A stretch of DNA of 64,000 bases from Pseudomonadota bacterium (GCA_018241695.1 JAFEDH010000021.1:186001-250000), one strand, 5' to 3'; counted from the stretch's first letter, positions 17,934 to 27,464 are shown. The notes: generated from the letters alone by a model not told the origin. A program made the numbers and translations.

Positions 17934-18665
17934 TTACGCGGAAAAGATGTCGCGGTAAGCCGCGTAGGTGGAAGTGAGCAGGACCGGCAGCAAGACCAGA
18001 AAGCCCAGCCCGAAGGGAATCGCGGCGATCAGCACCAGGACGAAGACCACCAGGCCGTAGATCAGGAAAGGTAGCCAGTTCACGAGGCAGGCATCGAAAC
18101 TCTGCCTGAAGGCGGCCACCGGAGTGCGACCGCCGAGAATCACCAGCGGCGCCGCGAACCACATGGCCATGGTCAGGGGGATGAACAGCAGCAGCACGAC
18201 AAGCCCCGCGAACAGGACCCCGGCCAATGCGAACAGCATGCCCATGCCTTCCCGCATGAGCGCGCCATGGCTGAGGATGGCGCCGCTGCCGGTGGCAAAC
18301 ACCACAACGGCGGCCAGGACAAGGATGGCACCTACCGCCGCAAGTTGCAGCAGGCCCAGCATCAGCAGATCGCCCGTGCGCTGACGGAAACCGGCGAAAA
18401 GCGTATCGAAGCGCAGGGGTGTGCCAGATGACTGGGCGGCGCAGCCCGCCATCAACCCGCCAATCAGCACCGGGGTGAGCAGGGCCGTGGCGAATGAACC
18501 CAGGAAGGGCACCATGCCCAGCAGGATCTGGATCAGCAGGAACAGGACGGTCATGCCGATCCACAGCCCCGGCTCGGCCCGGAACAGCGCCCAGCCCTCG
18601 GACAGCCAGGCGGTTCCCCGCTCCGCGGGCAGGGTGCGGATTTCGTTCGGTGATGCTGGATTCAT
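17934..18665 (-). CDS. BPSS1780-family integral membrane protein (copy 1)
   Basis: A 243-residue protein, N-terminal region cytosolic (GTAWLSEGWALFRAEPGLW), followed by about six membrane segments and ending TYAAYRDIFSA. A better family match than its neighbour at 17175. Function unknown. It is 27 bp downstream of the DUF2782 gene, so a DUF2782-BPSS1780-BPSS1780-nadD transcript is likely. Confidence 0.83.
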   Translation of the reverse strand: MNPASPNEIRTLPAERGTAWLSEGWALFRAEPGLWIGMTVLFLLIQILLGMVPFLGSFATALLTPVLIGGLMAGCAAQSSGTPLRFDTLFAGFRQRTGDLLMLGLLQLAAVGAILVLAAVVVFATGSGAILSHGALMREGMGMLFALAGVLFAGLVVLLLFIPLTMAMWFAAPLVILGGRTPVAAFRQSFDACLVNWLPFLIYGLVVFVLVLIAAIPFGLGFLVLLPVLLTSTYAAYRDIFSA

Positions 18666-18692
18666 CGGCAGTTGCAGCGGATCGCGCTGCGA

Positions 18693-19040
18693 TCAGAAGC
18701 GGTGAATGACCCACATGGGGGGCTTGAGGTGGGTGCCGAGGGAATCGCGGCGGATCCAGTCACCCTTGCCATCGTCATCCATCAGATAGTAGGGAATACC
18801 ATTGGGCGGCGTCACCTTGATCATGTAGAGCTGGCCGTTGACCCGGTATTCCTCCACCTTGTCGCCCTCGCGCTGGGTGATGGTGACCTGCGGTTCGAGG
18901 TCGCCCCCCTGATCCAGATTGGTCGCGGCCGGCGGTGGCGGCACATCGGGCACGGGAATCAGTCCGGCGGGGCGGTCGGCGGCCAGGGCAGGCAGGGTGG
19001 CCAGGGCGGCAAGAACCGGGAGGAGGCGCGACAGGCGCAT
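18693..19040 (-). CDS. Exported DUF2782 protein
   Basis: A 115-residue protein with a signal peptide (residues 1-20, ending PALA). A Pro-rich linker leads into a compact domain: EPQVTITQREGDKVEEYRVN, then MIKVTPPNGIPYYLMDDDG and a C-terminal MWVIHRF. This is DUF2782, a short periplasmic family found next to polA in many betaproteobacteria. Function unknown. A glutamate-rich gamma-crystallin-like beta protein is imaginable but unsupported. Confidence 0.85.
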   Translation of the reverse strand: MRLSRLLPVLAALATLPALAADRPAGLIPVPDVPPPPAATNLDQGGDLEPQVTITQREGDKVEEYRVNGQLYMIKVTPPNGIPYYLMDDDGKGDWIRRDSLGTHLKPPMWVIHRF

Positions 19041-19115
19041 GAGGGAATCCTTTCAGGAAGCGGCGGATTCTAGCAGGGGCGGCCGGCCATCCGGCGGGAA
19101 AGCGGCCTGCATCGA

Positions 19116-19844
19116 CTACAGATTCAGCAACAGTTCGTGCTCGCCGGCACGACGGCCGAAACCACGGGTTTCATAGTGCTGGAAGATGGCGTTCACCACC
19201 TCTTCGGGGTCGTCGATGATCTGGAGCAGGTTCATGTCCTCCGGATTGATCATGGCCTCCGCCACCAGACGTTCGCGGAACCACGCCAGCAAACCGGACC
19301 AGAACGCGCTGCCGACGAGGATCACCGGAATCTGCGGCGACTTTGCGGTCTGGATCAGGGTCAGGGCCTCGAGCAGCTCGTCCAGTGTGCCGAAACCGCC
19401 GGGCATCACCACATAGGCTGCAGCCACCTTGACGAACATGTACTTGCGGGCGAAGAAATGGCGGAAGGTCTGGGAAATGTCCTGGTACTGGTTGGCCTTC
19501 TGCTCGTGGGGTAACTGGATATTGAGGCCGATGCTCAGGCCCTTGCCATGGAAAGCTCCCTTGTTGGCGGCCTCCATGAGGCCCGGTCCGCCGCCGGAAA
19601 CCACCGAGAATCCGGCATCCGAAAGCCGGCGGGCGATGGCCTCGGTCAGCGTGTAATACGCGCTCCCCGGTGCCACCCGGGCGCTGCCGAAAATGGAGAC
19701 CGCCGGGCGCACCTCGGCCAGGCGTTCGGTCGCCTCGACGAACTCTGACATAATCCCGAACACCCGCCAGGCCTCGCGGGCCGTGGTTGACGGCGCCTCA
19801 TGCGAAGCCGCGGCAACCTTTGACAGCTTGTCTTGTGCGTTCAT
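19116..19844 (-). CDS. LOG-family protein (TIGR00730)
   Basis: A 242-residue Rossmann-fold protein with the motifs SGGGPGLMEAANKGA and PGGFGTLDELLEAL, which bind the nucleotide phosphate and catalyse ribose-5'-phosphate release in LOG enzymes (AMP or cytokinin-riboside-phosphate phosphoribohydrolases). I start at the ATG at 19844; the frame is open to 19898 but the extra part lies against polA. Divergent from polA with about 70 bp between starts. Confidence 0.88.
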   Translation of the reverse strand: MNAQDKLSKVAAASHEAPSTTAREAWRVFGIMSEFVEATERLAEVRPAVSIFGSARVAPGSAYYTLTEAIARRLSDAGFSVVSGGGPGLMEAANKGAFHGKGLSIGLNIQLPHEQKANQYQDISQTFRHFFARKYMFVKVAAAYVVMPGGFGTLDELLEALTLIQTAKSPQIPVILVGSAFWSGLLAWFRERLVAEAMINPEDMNLLQIIDDPEEVVNAIFQHYETRGFGRRAGEHELLLNL

Positions 19845-19915
19845 TGCCACCTCTGCGATTGAATCCGGAGCGTGCGCTGCCCGGGCGAGAAACCCCATCC
19901 CATCCGCATCGCGAT

Positions 19916-22681
19916 ATGTCCAAGCTCCTTCTGGTCGACGGCTCTTCCTATCTCTACCGCGCCTTCCACGCCCTGCCGGACCTGCGCAACCAGGCGGGGG
20001 AACCCACGGGGGCGGTCTATGGCGTGATCAACATGCTGCGCCGCCTTGAAGCCGATCATAGCGCGGAGTACCGGGCGGTAGTGTTCGATGCCAAGGGCAA
20101 GACCTTCCGCGATGACTGGTATCCGCAATACAAGGCGCATCGTCCGCCCATGCCCGACGACCTGCGCACCCAGATCGAGCCGCTGCACGCCTGCGTCGCC
20201 GCCCTGGGCTGGCCCATCCTCGTGGTCGAAGGGGTGGAGGCCGATGACGTGATCGGTACGCTGGCCCGTCAGGCCGCTGCGCAGGGCATGGATTGCGTCG
20301 TGTCCACCGGCGACAAGGATCTGGCCCAGCTGGTGGATGCCCGTGTCACGCTGGTGAACACCATGACCAACGAAGTGCTGGACGAGGCCGGCGTGCTGGC
20401 CAAGTTCGGCGTACCGCCCGCGCGCATCGTCGATTACCTCACGCTGGTGGGCGATGCGGTGGACAACGTGCCCGGCGTGGAAAAGGTGGGCCCCAAGACG
20501 GCTGTCAAATGGCTGGATCAATACGGCTCTCTCGACGGCATCGTCACCCACGCGGCCGAGATCAAAGGTGCGGTGGGGGAAAACCTGCGCCGGCATCTGG
20601 ATTTCCTGCCGCTGGGGCGCCGCCTGGTCACCGTCGCCTGCGATGTGGCGCTGCCCATGCTGCCCCGTGGCCTGGCGGATCTGGCGCCGCAGGCCCACGA
20701 CAACGCGCGCCTGACCGAACTGTTTTCGCGTCTCGAATTCAAGGCCTGGCTCAAGGAAGTGCAGGCCGGCGGCCTGCAGGAGCGATCCGCGCCTGCCGCG
20801 CCGCGCAGCGCGACTCCCGTGCCACGCGTATCCGCCACTACACAAACGCCCCTGGTGGAGCATCTGCGCGAGGGCTACGAGACCTTGTTCACCCGCGCCG
20901 ACCTGGATCGATGGCTGGAAAAAATCCGCGGCGCGACCCTCACCGCCCTCGATACGGAAACCACCGATCTCGATCCCCTGCAGGCGCGGCTGGTCGGCAT
21001 CTCATTCGCGGTGGAGGAAGCCGGCCGCATCGCCGCGGCCTACCTGCCCCTCGGCCACCTCTATGCCGGTGCGCCGGAACAACTGCCCATGGACGAGGCC
21101 CTCGCCGCTCTCAGGCCCTGGCTGGAATCCACCGCTCACGCCAAGCTCGGCCAGCATCTGAAATACGACCGTCACGTCTTCGCCAATTACGGCATCGAAC
21201 TGCGTGGCATCGCCGATGACACCCTGCTCGCATCCTACGTGCTGGAGAGTGACAAGCCGCACGACCTGGGCGCGCTGGCGGCGCGCCACCTCGGGCTGTC
21301 CACCATTTCCTACGATGCCATCACCGGCAAGGGCGCCAACCGCATTTCCTTCGCCCAGGTGGCGGTGGAAACTGGTGCCGAGTATTCGGCCGAGGATTCC
21401 GATCTGACGTTGCGGGTGCATCGCCATTTCGAGCCCCTGCTCGCTGCCGAACCCGCGCTGGCCGCCCTCTACCGGGAGATCGAGCTCCCCACCGCCGAAG
21501 TGCTGTATCGCATGGAACGCAACGGCGTGCTGATCGACAGCGCGGCCCTGGCCCGCCAGAGCGACGAACTGGGGCGCCGCCTGCTGGACCTGGAGCAGGA
21601 GGCCCACACCCTGGCCGGCCAGCCCTTCAACCTGGCATCACCGAAGCAGCTGGCGGAAATCCTGTTCACCCGGCAGGGGCTGCCGGTGGTGAAGAAAACG
21701 CCTTCCGGCATCCCCTCCACCGACGAGGAAGTGCTGACCCGGCTCGCCGAGGACTACCCGCTGCCCAGGCTGCTGCTGGAACACCGCAGCCTCAACAAGC
21801 TCAAGGGCACCTACACCGACAAGCTGCCCAGAATGGTGAACCCCGCCACCGGCCGGGTGCATACCAGCTTTTCCCAGGCCGTGGCCGCGACCGGGCGGCT
21901 CGCTTCCAGCGACCCGAACCTGCAGAACATCCCGATCCGCACCGCCGAGGGTCGCCGCATCCGTTCCGCCTTCATCGTGCCGCCCGAGCATGTTCTGGTT
22001 TCCGCCGACTATTCGCAGATCGAGTTGCGCATCATGGCCCATCTCTCCGGCGACGAACGCCTGCTGCAGGCCTTTGCCCAGGGTGAGGATGTGCATCGCG
22101 CCACCGCCGCCGAAATCTTCGGCATCGCCCCCGCGGAAGTCGGCGCCGATCAGCGGCGGGCCGCCAAGGCCATCAATTTCGGGCTCATCTACGGCATGAG
22201 CGCCTTCGGCCTGGCGCGCGGGCTGGGCATCGAGCGCGCTGCGGCGGCAGCCTATATGGAACGCTATTTCGCGCGCTATCCGGGCATCGCCCGCTACATG
22301 GAGGAAACCCGTCAGGCGGTGCGGGAAAAGGGGTACGTGGAAACCGTCTTCGGCCGCCGTCTGTGGCTGCCGGAGATCCGCTCCAGCAACGCGGGTCGGC
22401 GTCAGGGCGCCGAACGGGCGGCCATCAACGCCCCCATGCAGGGCACCGCCGCCGACCTGATCAAGAAAGCCATGATCGCTGTCCAGCACTGGCTCGACGA
22501 GAAGCGTCTGGCATCGAAGCTGATCCTCCAGGTGCACGACGAACTGGTACTGGAAGTTCCCGCTGCCGAACTACCGGCCATGCAGGCCGAACTGCCGCGC
22601 CTGATGGCGCAGGTAGCAAATCTCAGGGTGCCACTGATCGCCGAAGTCGGTACCGGCCGGAACTGGGACGAGGCGCACTGA
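19916..22681 (+). CDS. polA: DNA polymerase I
   Basis: A 921-residue repair polymerase that removes primers and fills gaps. All three activities look intact. The N-terminal 5'-nuclease spans residues about 1-290 (LLVDGSSYLYRAFHAL, EADDVIGTLA). The 3'-5' exonuclease has ALDTETTDLD and the later EDSDLTLRVH. The polymerase has motif A (SADYSQIELRIMAHLSGD), motif B (RRAAKAINFGLIYGMSAFG) and motif C (QVHDELVLE). The start is the ATG at 19916 (MSKLLLVDG); the frame opens at 19787 but that extension lies inside the divergent LOG gene. Confidence 0.97.
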   Translation: MSKLLLVDGSSYLYRAFHALPDLRNQAGEPTGAVYGVINMLRRLEADHSAEYRAVVFDAKGKTFRDDWYPQYKAHRPPMPDDLRTQIEPLHACVAALGWPILVVEGVEADDVIGTLARQAAAQGMDCVVSTGDKDLAQLVDARVTLVNTMTNEVLDEAGVLAKFGVPPARIVDYLTLVGDAVDNVPGVEKVGPKTAVKWLDQYGSLDGIVTHAAEIKGAVGENLRRHLDFLPLGRRLVTVACDVALPMLPRGLADLAPQAHDNARLTELFSRLEFKAWLKEVQAGGLQERSAPAAPRSATPVPRVSATTQTPLVEHLREGYETLFTRADLDRWLEKIRGATLTALDTETTDLDPLQARLVGISFAVEEAGRIAAAYLPLGHLYAGAPEQLPMDEALAALRPWLESTAHAKLGQHLKYDRHVFANYGIELRGIADDTLLASYVLESDKPHDLGALAARHLGLSTISYDAITGKGANRISFAQVAVETGAEYSAEDSDLTLRVHRHFEPLLAAEPALAALYREIELPTAEVLYRMERNGVLIDSAALARQSDELGRRLLDLEQEAHTLAGQPFNLASPKQLAEILFTRQGLPVVKKTPSGIPSTDEEVLTRLAEDYPLPRLLLEHRSLNKLKGTYTDKLPRMVNPATGRVHTSFSQAVAATGRLASSDPNLQNIPIRTAEGRRIRSAFIVPPEHVLVSADYSQIELRIMAHLSGDERLLQAFAQGEDVHRATAAEIFGIAPAEVGADQRRAAKAINFGLIYGMSAFGLARGLGIERAAAAAYMERYFARYPGIARYMEETRQAVREKGYVETVFGRRLWLPEIRSSNAGRRQGAERAAINAPMQGTAADLIKKAMIAVQHWLDEKRLASKLILQVHDELVLEVPAAELPAMQAELPRLMAQVANLRVPLIAEVGTGRNWDEAH

Positions 22682-22700
22682 AACCGCAAACACGTGGCCA

Positions 22701-22714
22701 CTCCGCTAGCGGAG
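22701..22714. repeat. 14 bp perfect palindrome between polA and the O-antigen ligase gene
   Basis: CTCCGCTAGCGGAG is its own reverse complement. It lies 20 bp after the polA stop, between two convergent genes. There is no T-run, so it is at best a weak, possibly factor-assisted terminator. Confidence 0.25.
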
Positions 22715-22756
22715 CGCCGGGACGCGGAACCAGGACGGTGGTGACGCTACGGTGAA

Positions 22757-23980
22757 TCAGGCCGGCCGGATGCCTTTGCGCCGCGCCTCATCCCGCGCGA
22801 GGTGGCCGAGCAGCAGCCCCAGCACGCCATAGAGCAGCCAGAGATGGCTCTTGTAGAAGAACAGATCGGTGCTGTTTTTCGCCACCACCCCGAGCATGAT
22901 CGCCATGCCCGCGACCGCCACCACCCGGTCCTCCATCGCGCCCCGCCCATAGCCGCGCCAGAACAGCCATGCCGGCACCCCCAGCAGGGCAAGCAGCAGG
23001 GGAATGCCCAGCACTCCCAACTGATCGATGAAACTGAGCAGCAGGTCATGGGGGTGAAAGATGCCATGAAAATCGGGGAATGCCTGCAGGTACCACAAGT
23101 AATCCGATTCCTTGCCGTAGCCATGACCGAGCCAGGGGCCGTGCAGCAGCTTGTCGACCACACGCGGGTAAATCTCGGCACGGTCGCTGAAGTAGGTCAG
23201 GGGCATGCCCCGGCTATGCGCGATCCAGGCAGCCACCGCCACACAGGCTGTGGCAACCGCTGCCAGCACCAGCAGCCAGCGCATCCGGTCACGACGGGGC
23301 GTATCCGGGCGGTTCAGGACAAAGATTGCCGCCAGCACCAGTTGCAGCACCAGTACCAGCCAGAAGGTGCGTGATATGGACAGGGCGCTGCCGACCAGAC
23401 CAGCGATCAGGCCGGTCATCAGAAATCCCTGCCAGAGTCGTGAGCGGTTGCGCCAGTCGCACCAGAGCGCCGCCACCACCACCGGGAAAAACACCAGACT
23501 GTCCGTCGAATAGTCACCGATTGCCGGCAGCCAGCCCGGCTGCCAGATCAGCCCGTTACGCGGTGCCATGATCGCCATCGGTGCCGACACGCAGAAAAAC
23601 AGCACTCCCGCGACCGCCGCCATGCGCCAGCCCGCACCTGCCCGGGCCAGGATCATGCCGGCCCAGAAACCCAGCGCCGCACGGGGCACATCGGCCAGCG
23701 CCGAATCCAGGGTATAGACAGGACGACCGGCCCACAGCACGGAACCCAGCGCCACGGCCAGCCACCCCGCGAACATTCCCGCCATGAGCCCGGGTCGGAG
23801 AGAAGTGCGGGCGCCTGCCCACATCCACGCCGCCACCACCAGGGCAACCGCAAGCAGCACGGACCGCAGCGCAGCCACGTGTCCCATGGGCAACACCATC
23901 AGATACAGCGTCATGGCCACCACACCCAGGGTCGGGGCGATCTCTCCCCCCATACCTCCGGAAGTCTTCTGTTTCACCAT
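22757..23980 (-). CDS. O-antigen ligase-type membrane protein (WaaL/Wzy_C)
   Basis: A 407-residue polytopic inner-membrane protein with roughly ten hydrophobic segments and one large periplasmic loop containing WLGHGYGKESDYLWYLQ and FHPHDLLLSF, the hallmark region of Wzy_C proteins. It would transfer undecaprenyl-linked glycan to the lipid A core (WaaL) or polymerise repeat units (Wzy); position at the end of a core-biosynthesis region favours ligase. Its start overlaps the upstream GT25 gene by 7 bp. Confidence 0.87.
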   Translation of the reverse strand: MVKQKTSGGMGGEIAPTLGVVAMTLYLMVLPMGHVAALRSVLLAVALVVAAWMWAGARTSLRPGLMAGMFAGWLAVALGSVLWAGRPVYTLDSALADVPRAALGFWAGMILARAGAGWRMAAVAGVLFFCVSAPMAIMAPRNGLIWQPGWLPAIGDYSTDSLVFFPVVVAALWCDWRNRSRLWQGFLMTGLIAGLVGSALSISRTFWLVLVLQLVLAAIFVLNRPDTPRRDRMRWLLVLAAVATACVAVAAWIAHSRGMPLTYFSDRAEIYPRVVDKLLHGPWLGHGYGKESDYLWYLQAFPDFHGIFHPHDLLLSFIDQLGVLGIPLLLALLGVPAWLFWRGYGRGAMEDRVVAVAGMAIMLGVVAKNSTDLFFYKSHLWLLYGVLGLLLGHLARDEARRKGIRPA

Positions 23981-24735
23981 GAGGAAACCTGCCGTTTCAA
24001 CCGCAGCACGGGCTTGACCAGGATCTGGAACAGCAGCTTCTGGTAAAGATATTTACGCAGCCAGGGGCCGATACCCGTACCGTCGGTATATGCCAGACGT
24101 TCGTCACCAATCTGGGAAGCATTCGCGGCCGGGGCGGTACCCACGGCATAGGGCACCACGCAGCGCACGTCCACGATGCCCTGATCCATGAAGGCGCACC
24201 AGGCATCCGGCGGATTCCGTACCGGGCGCTGGGCGGCCAGCAGCGCAGCAGCAGCGGCACGGGTGAGCAGATAGGCATGCCCTCCGGCTGCCTCGTAGGG
24301 CCGCGCCAGACGGTGCTTCCGCCCGGCCCGGCGCATGCCCCAGGCGCTGTAACGCTCGACATGGGACAGCAGGACAATCTGTGGACGTGCGGGGTCCATT
24401 TGTGGGCGCAGCTTTTCCAGCAAGGATGGGAGCTTGTGGCCGATCAGGGCATCGTCTTCAAGCACCAGCGCGACAGGCACATCGCGCGCCACGATACGTT
24501 CGAAAACAGCGCAATGCCCCAGGGCGCAGCCGATCTCGCCCATCGTGAGCTTTCGTGATGCGAGGCGGACATCGTAGACCGCATCCATTTCCGGCCCGCT
24601 CAGGGCCCGGCCGTCGACGCCGGAGACGATCTCGAAGGCGGGCAGGCCCGGCAGCGACAGCTGGGCCTCCATCAGCCGCCGTCGCCCGGAAGCCGCCGCC
24701 AGATTGATGACAAACGCAACAATATCCACAAGCAT
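23974..24735 (-). CDS. Glycosyltransferase family 25 (LPS core/oligosaccharide)
   Basis: A 253-residue cytosolic transferase. N-terminal VINLAAASGRRRLMEAQL, the MGEIGCALGHCAVFE block and VLEDDALIG (metal-binding acidic motif) are characteristic of GT25 enzymes, typically galactosyl- or glucosyltransferases of LPS. The first gene of a two-gene unit with the ligase. Divergent from the sulfotransferase-like gene with 136 bp between starts. Confidence 0.88.
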   Translation of the reverse strand: MLVDIVAFVINLAAASGRRRLMEAQLSLPGLPAFEIVSGVDGRALSGPEMDAVYDVRLASRKLTMGEIGCALGHCAVFERIVARDVPVALVLEDDALIGHKLPSLLEKLRPQMDPARPQIVLLSHVERYSAWGMRRAGRKHRLARPYEAAGGHAYLLTRAAAAALLAAQRPVRNPPDAWCAFMDQGIVDVRCVVPYAVGTAPAANASQIGDERLAYTDGTGIGPWLRKYLYQKLLFQILVKPVLRLKRQVSSW

Positions 24736-24871
24736 CCATCCCTTGATCCAGCCCCGATTTTCGCATCCCCGGACCGGTTTCCATACATTGATGTAACACC
24801 GCTTACCTGCTGCAACAATCGGGCTGGTTCCGGTTACCTTGCGCCTGCCTTTCAGCGCTTATGCTGAACCC

Positions 24872-25708
24872 ATGAGAAAGCTTCGGGACCTGCGGGACCG
24901 CCTCCTCTACCGCCACATTGCCCACTACCGTCTGCCGGGTGGCAAGCGCCGCGTCTATTTCCACCATGTGCGCAAAACGGCGGGCACCTCGCTGTGCCAG
25001 AGCGCCCTGGTGGCCGCCGCCGGGGTACAGGCGAATGACGGTAACCGGCTCTGGGGCGAACTGTGGGGCGCGCATCGCCACCGTCTGGCCATCAATGGCA
25101 AGGTGTTCGTCGCCGGCAACCGCGCCCTGATCGAGGAAGGCTTCTACTACTTTGCCGCATCCCACCTGCCTGCATACGAAATTGCACTGCCACCCGACAC
25201 CTTCGCCATCACCTGCCTACGCGACCCGGTACGACGGGTGCTGTCCCACTACAGCATGCTGGTTTCCCAGCGGGCGACGAACGGCCAGGCCTATCGCAAC
25301 GAGGGCCACTGGCTAGGCGCGGGCTTTGACGATTTCCTGGAACGCATCCCCGCCGAGCATCTGCTGGGACAGCTCCACACCTTCTCGGCAAGTTTCGATC
25401 CGGACGAAGCCTTCTCCCGCATCACGGCCTGTGATCTGTGGTTTTTCACCGAGGAACTCGACCATATCCTGCCCCTGCTGTCGCAGCACATGGGTCTCTC
25501 CCTGCCGAAGCTGTGCGCCAACCGTTCGCCGGCCACGGCGACGGTCACGCCGCAGCAGATCGCACGGCTGCGCGCCATCCTGGCGCCGGAACTGGCGCTC
25601 CATGCCCGGCTCAAGGCCGCCGCGCTACAGCGTGAGGGGATTTTTTTCCAGCCACAGCAGCAATACCACCAGCGTATAGGCCAGCCGGCGCGAACCGCGA
25701 TGCTGTAG
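24872..25708 (+). CDS. Sulfotransferase-like protein
   Basis: A 278-residue protein with features of PAPS-dependent sulfotransferases: a phosphosulfate loop in HHVRKTAGTSL (about residues 31-41) and a 3'-phosphate-binding CLRDPVRRVLSHY (about 114-126). The KTAGTS form of the loop is typical of carbohydrate sulfotransferases of the Sulfotransfer_2 type. In this setting it may sulfate an LPS or capsule sugar (inference). Start chosen at the ATG at 24872 (MRKLRDLRD); an in-frame GTG/TTG-type start at 24839 is less likely. The last 84 bp are antisense to the end of the first amidotransferase gene, which is unusual. Confidence 0.78.
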   Translation: MRKLRDLRDRLLYRHIAHYRLPGGKRRVYFHHVRKTAGTSLCQSALVAAAGVQANDGNRLWGELWGAHRHRLAINGKVFVAGNRALIEEGFYYFAASHLPAYEIALPPDTFAITCLRDPVRRVLSHYSMLVSQRATNGQAYRNEGHWLGAGFDDFLERIPAEHLLGQLHTFSASFDPDEAFSRITACDLWFFTEELDHILPLLSQHMGLSLPKLCANRSPATATVTPQQIARLRAILAPELALHARLKAAALQREGIFFQPQQQYHQRIGQPARTAML

Positions 25709-27463
25709 GGCTTGTGTCCAGGCACGGCGGACCGCGGCGGCATCCAGAAACGGCGCGAGTTTCTCCACATCCGCCAGCACGGCTTCGCAGCGTGGACGCC
25801 AGGCGGTGCGGAACAGGTCGGACAGCGGTACGGCAAAGCCATGTTTGGGCCGGTTCCACACCGTTTCCGGCAGATGGCGGCGCGCCAGCCCGGTCAGCAG
25901 CGACTTGCTGCCCCCGGCGAAATGCGCCGCCGCCGGCAGGCTGAGGGTTGCATCCAGCACCGGCTGCCCCAGCAGGGGTACACGCACCTCGAGGCCGTGC
26001 GCCATGCTGGCCCGGTCGGTCTTGGTCAGGCAGTTTTCCGAGAGATAGGTCCACAGGTCGGCGCGCATCAGGGTCGCCGTATCCATCCGGCCACCCAGTT
26101 CGGCGATCAGATCGCGCCACAGCCCGAGGGTACGCGGCACATCGGCGGCGGCCCGAATTTCCGGCGCGAGATAGGCCATCATGTTCTTGCGTCCCGCCGC
26201 CCAGGGACCCAGCTCACCCTGGCGATAAAGCAGCATGTCCTGGCCCCACAATCCACGCCGCAGCAGGCCGCCGGGCAACAGACCAGCTTCGACCGCACGG
26301 CGCAGCAATGCCTGCCCCGGCTTTTGCGGATAACGCACCTCGGTATCGAGAAAGCGGGGGTAGCCGCCGAACACCTCATCGCCACCATCACCGCTGATGG
26401 CCACGGTCACATGCTCGCGGGTCAGACGTGAGAGTGCATGGGTCATCACATAGGCCGGGTCGGCCAGGGGCTGGTCGAGATCGCGGATGGTGGCCGCGAA
26501 GGCTTCGGTGTCGATGTCCGGTGCATCGAGCACGCGGTGCTCGCAGCCGAAGGCCTCCGCCACGGCCAGCGCATGCCGGCTTTCGTCGAATTCAGCGGAG
26601 GCGAAACGCAGGCTGAAGGTTTTCAGCGGCGATCCGCCCGCCTCCGCGAGATAGCGCACGAGCAGGCTGGAATCGATGCCGCCGGAAAGAAAGGCCCCGA
26701 GTGGTACGTCGGCCACGCGCTGGCGCCGCACGCTTTCGCGGATCGCGGCGTCGGTGCGGGCGAGCAGGGTTTCCCGGTCATCGCGGCATTCCTGCGCGCG
26801 CGGGATCGACCACCAGCGTGCGGTTTCCAGACAGTTTGATGCGGCATCGAAGCGCAAGCAATGGGCCGGCGGCAACTGCTTTACTGTGGCGAGAAAGGTC
26901 TGCGGCGCAAGCGTTGTCTGGAAGGCGAGATAGTCGCGCAGGGCGCGGGGTTCGAGACGGCGCGGAAAGCCGGGCAGGGCGAGAAAGGGCGCCAGCGTGG
27001 AGGCGAAGACGAGGCCGCCATCCACGGCGCCATACATGAAGGGCTTGATGCCCAGACGGTCGCGGGCGGCGAAGAGCCGGCGCTCGAAACTGTCCCAGAC
27101 CACGAAGGCGAACATGCCGTCCAGACGCGGCAGAAGTGCCTCGCCCCAGGTCCGGTAGCCGTGCAGCAGCACCTCGGTATCGGAGCGGGTGGCAAAGCGG
27201 CAGCCGCGAGCTTCCAGTTCCGTGCGCAGCTCGGCGAAGTTGTAGATCTCGCCGTTGAAAACGATGGTGTAGCGGCCATCGGCGGCGGCCATCGGCTGAT
27301 GGCCGCCGGCCAGGTCGATGACGGCCAGCCGCGTGTGGGCCAGCACCGCCTCGCCCAGATCAAGTACGATCTGCTCGTCGGGGCCGCGACTGCGCAGGGC
27401 GGCGAGACCCGCCGCGGCGTGGGCGCGCCAGCGCGTGCCGACAAAGCCGAGTACGCCGCACAT
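25625..27463 (-). CDS. AsnB-type glutamine amidotransferase, surface-glycan copy 1
   Basis: A 612-residue class II glutamine amidotransferase fused to an AsnB ATP-pyrophosphatase domain. Cys2 (MCGV) is the glutaminase nucleophile; RSRGPDEQ, NGEIYNFAELR and RSDTEVLLHGY complete the N-terminal site. The synthetase P-loop is SGGIDSS (about residue 265), with SGDGGDEVFGGYPRF further on. Free-asparagine synthesis is possible, but in polysaccharide loci such enzymes amidate uronic acids (for example WbpS of Pseudomonas O-antigen). It starts 1 bp after the upstream GT4 stop; the open frame to 27631 is inside that gene and is rejected. Confidence 0.9.
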   Translation of the reverse strand: MCGVLGFVGTRWRAHAAAGLAALRSRGPDEQIVLDLGEAVLAHTRLAVIDLAGGHQPMAAADGRYTIVFNGEIYNFAELRTELEARGCRFATRSDTEVLLHGYRTWGEALLPRLDGMFAFVVWDSFERRLFAARDRLGIKPFMYGAVDGGLVFASTLAPFLALPGFPRRLEPRALRDYLAFQTTLAPQTFLATVKQLPPAHCLRFDAASNCLETARWWSIPRAQECRDDRETLLARTDAAIRESVRRQRVADVPLGAFLSGGIDSSLLVRYLAEAGGSPLKTFSLRFASAEFDESRHALAVAEAFGCEHRVLDAPDIDTEAFAATIRDLDQPLADPAYVMTHALSRLTREHVTVAISGDGGDEVFGGYPRFLDTEVRYPQKPGQALLRRAVEAGLLPGGLLRRGLWGQDMLLYRQGELGPWAAGRKNMMAYLAPEIRAAADVPRTLGLWRDLIAELGGRMDTATLMRADLWTYLSENCLTKTDRASMAHGLEVRVPLLGQPVLDATLSLPAAAHFAGGSKSLLTGLARRHLPETVWNRPKHGFAVPLSDLFRTAWRPRCEAVLADVEKLAPFLDAAAVRRAWTQALQHRGSRRLAYTLVVLLLWLEKNPLTL

Positions 27464-27464
27464 C

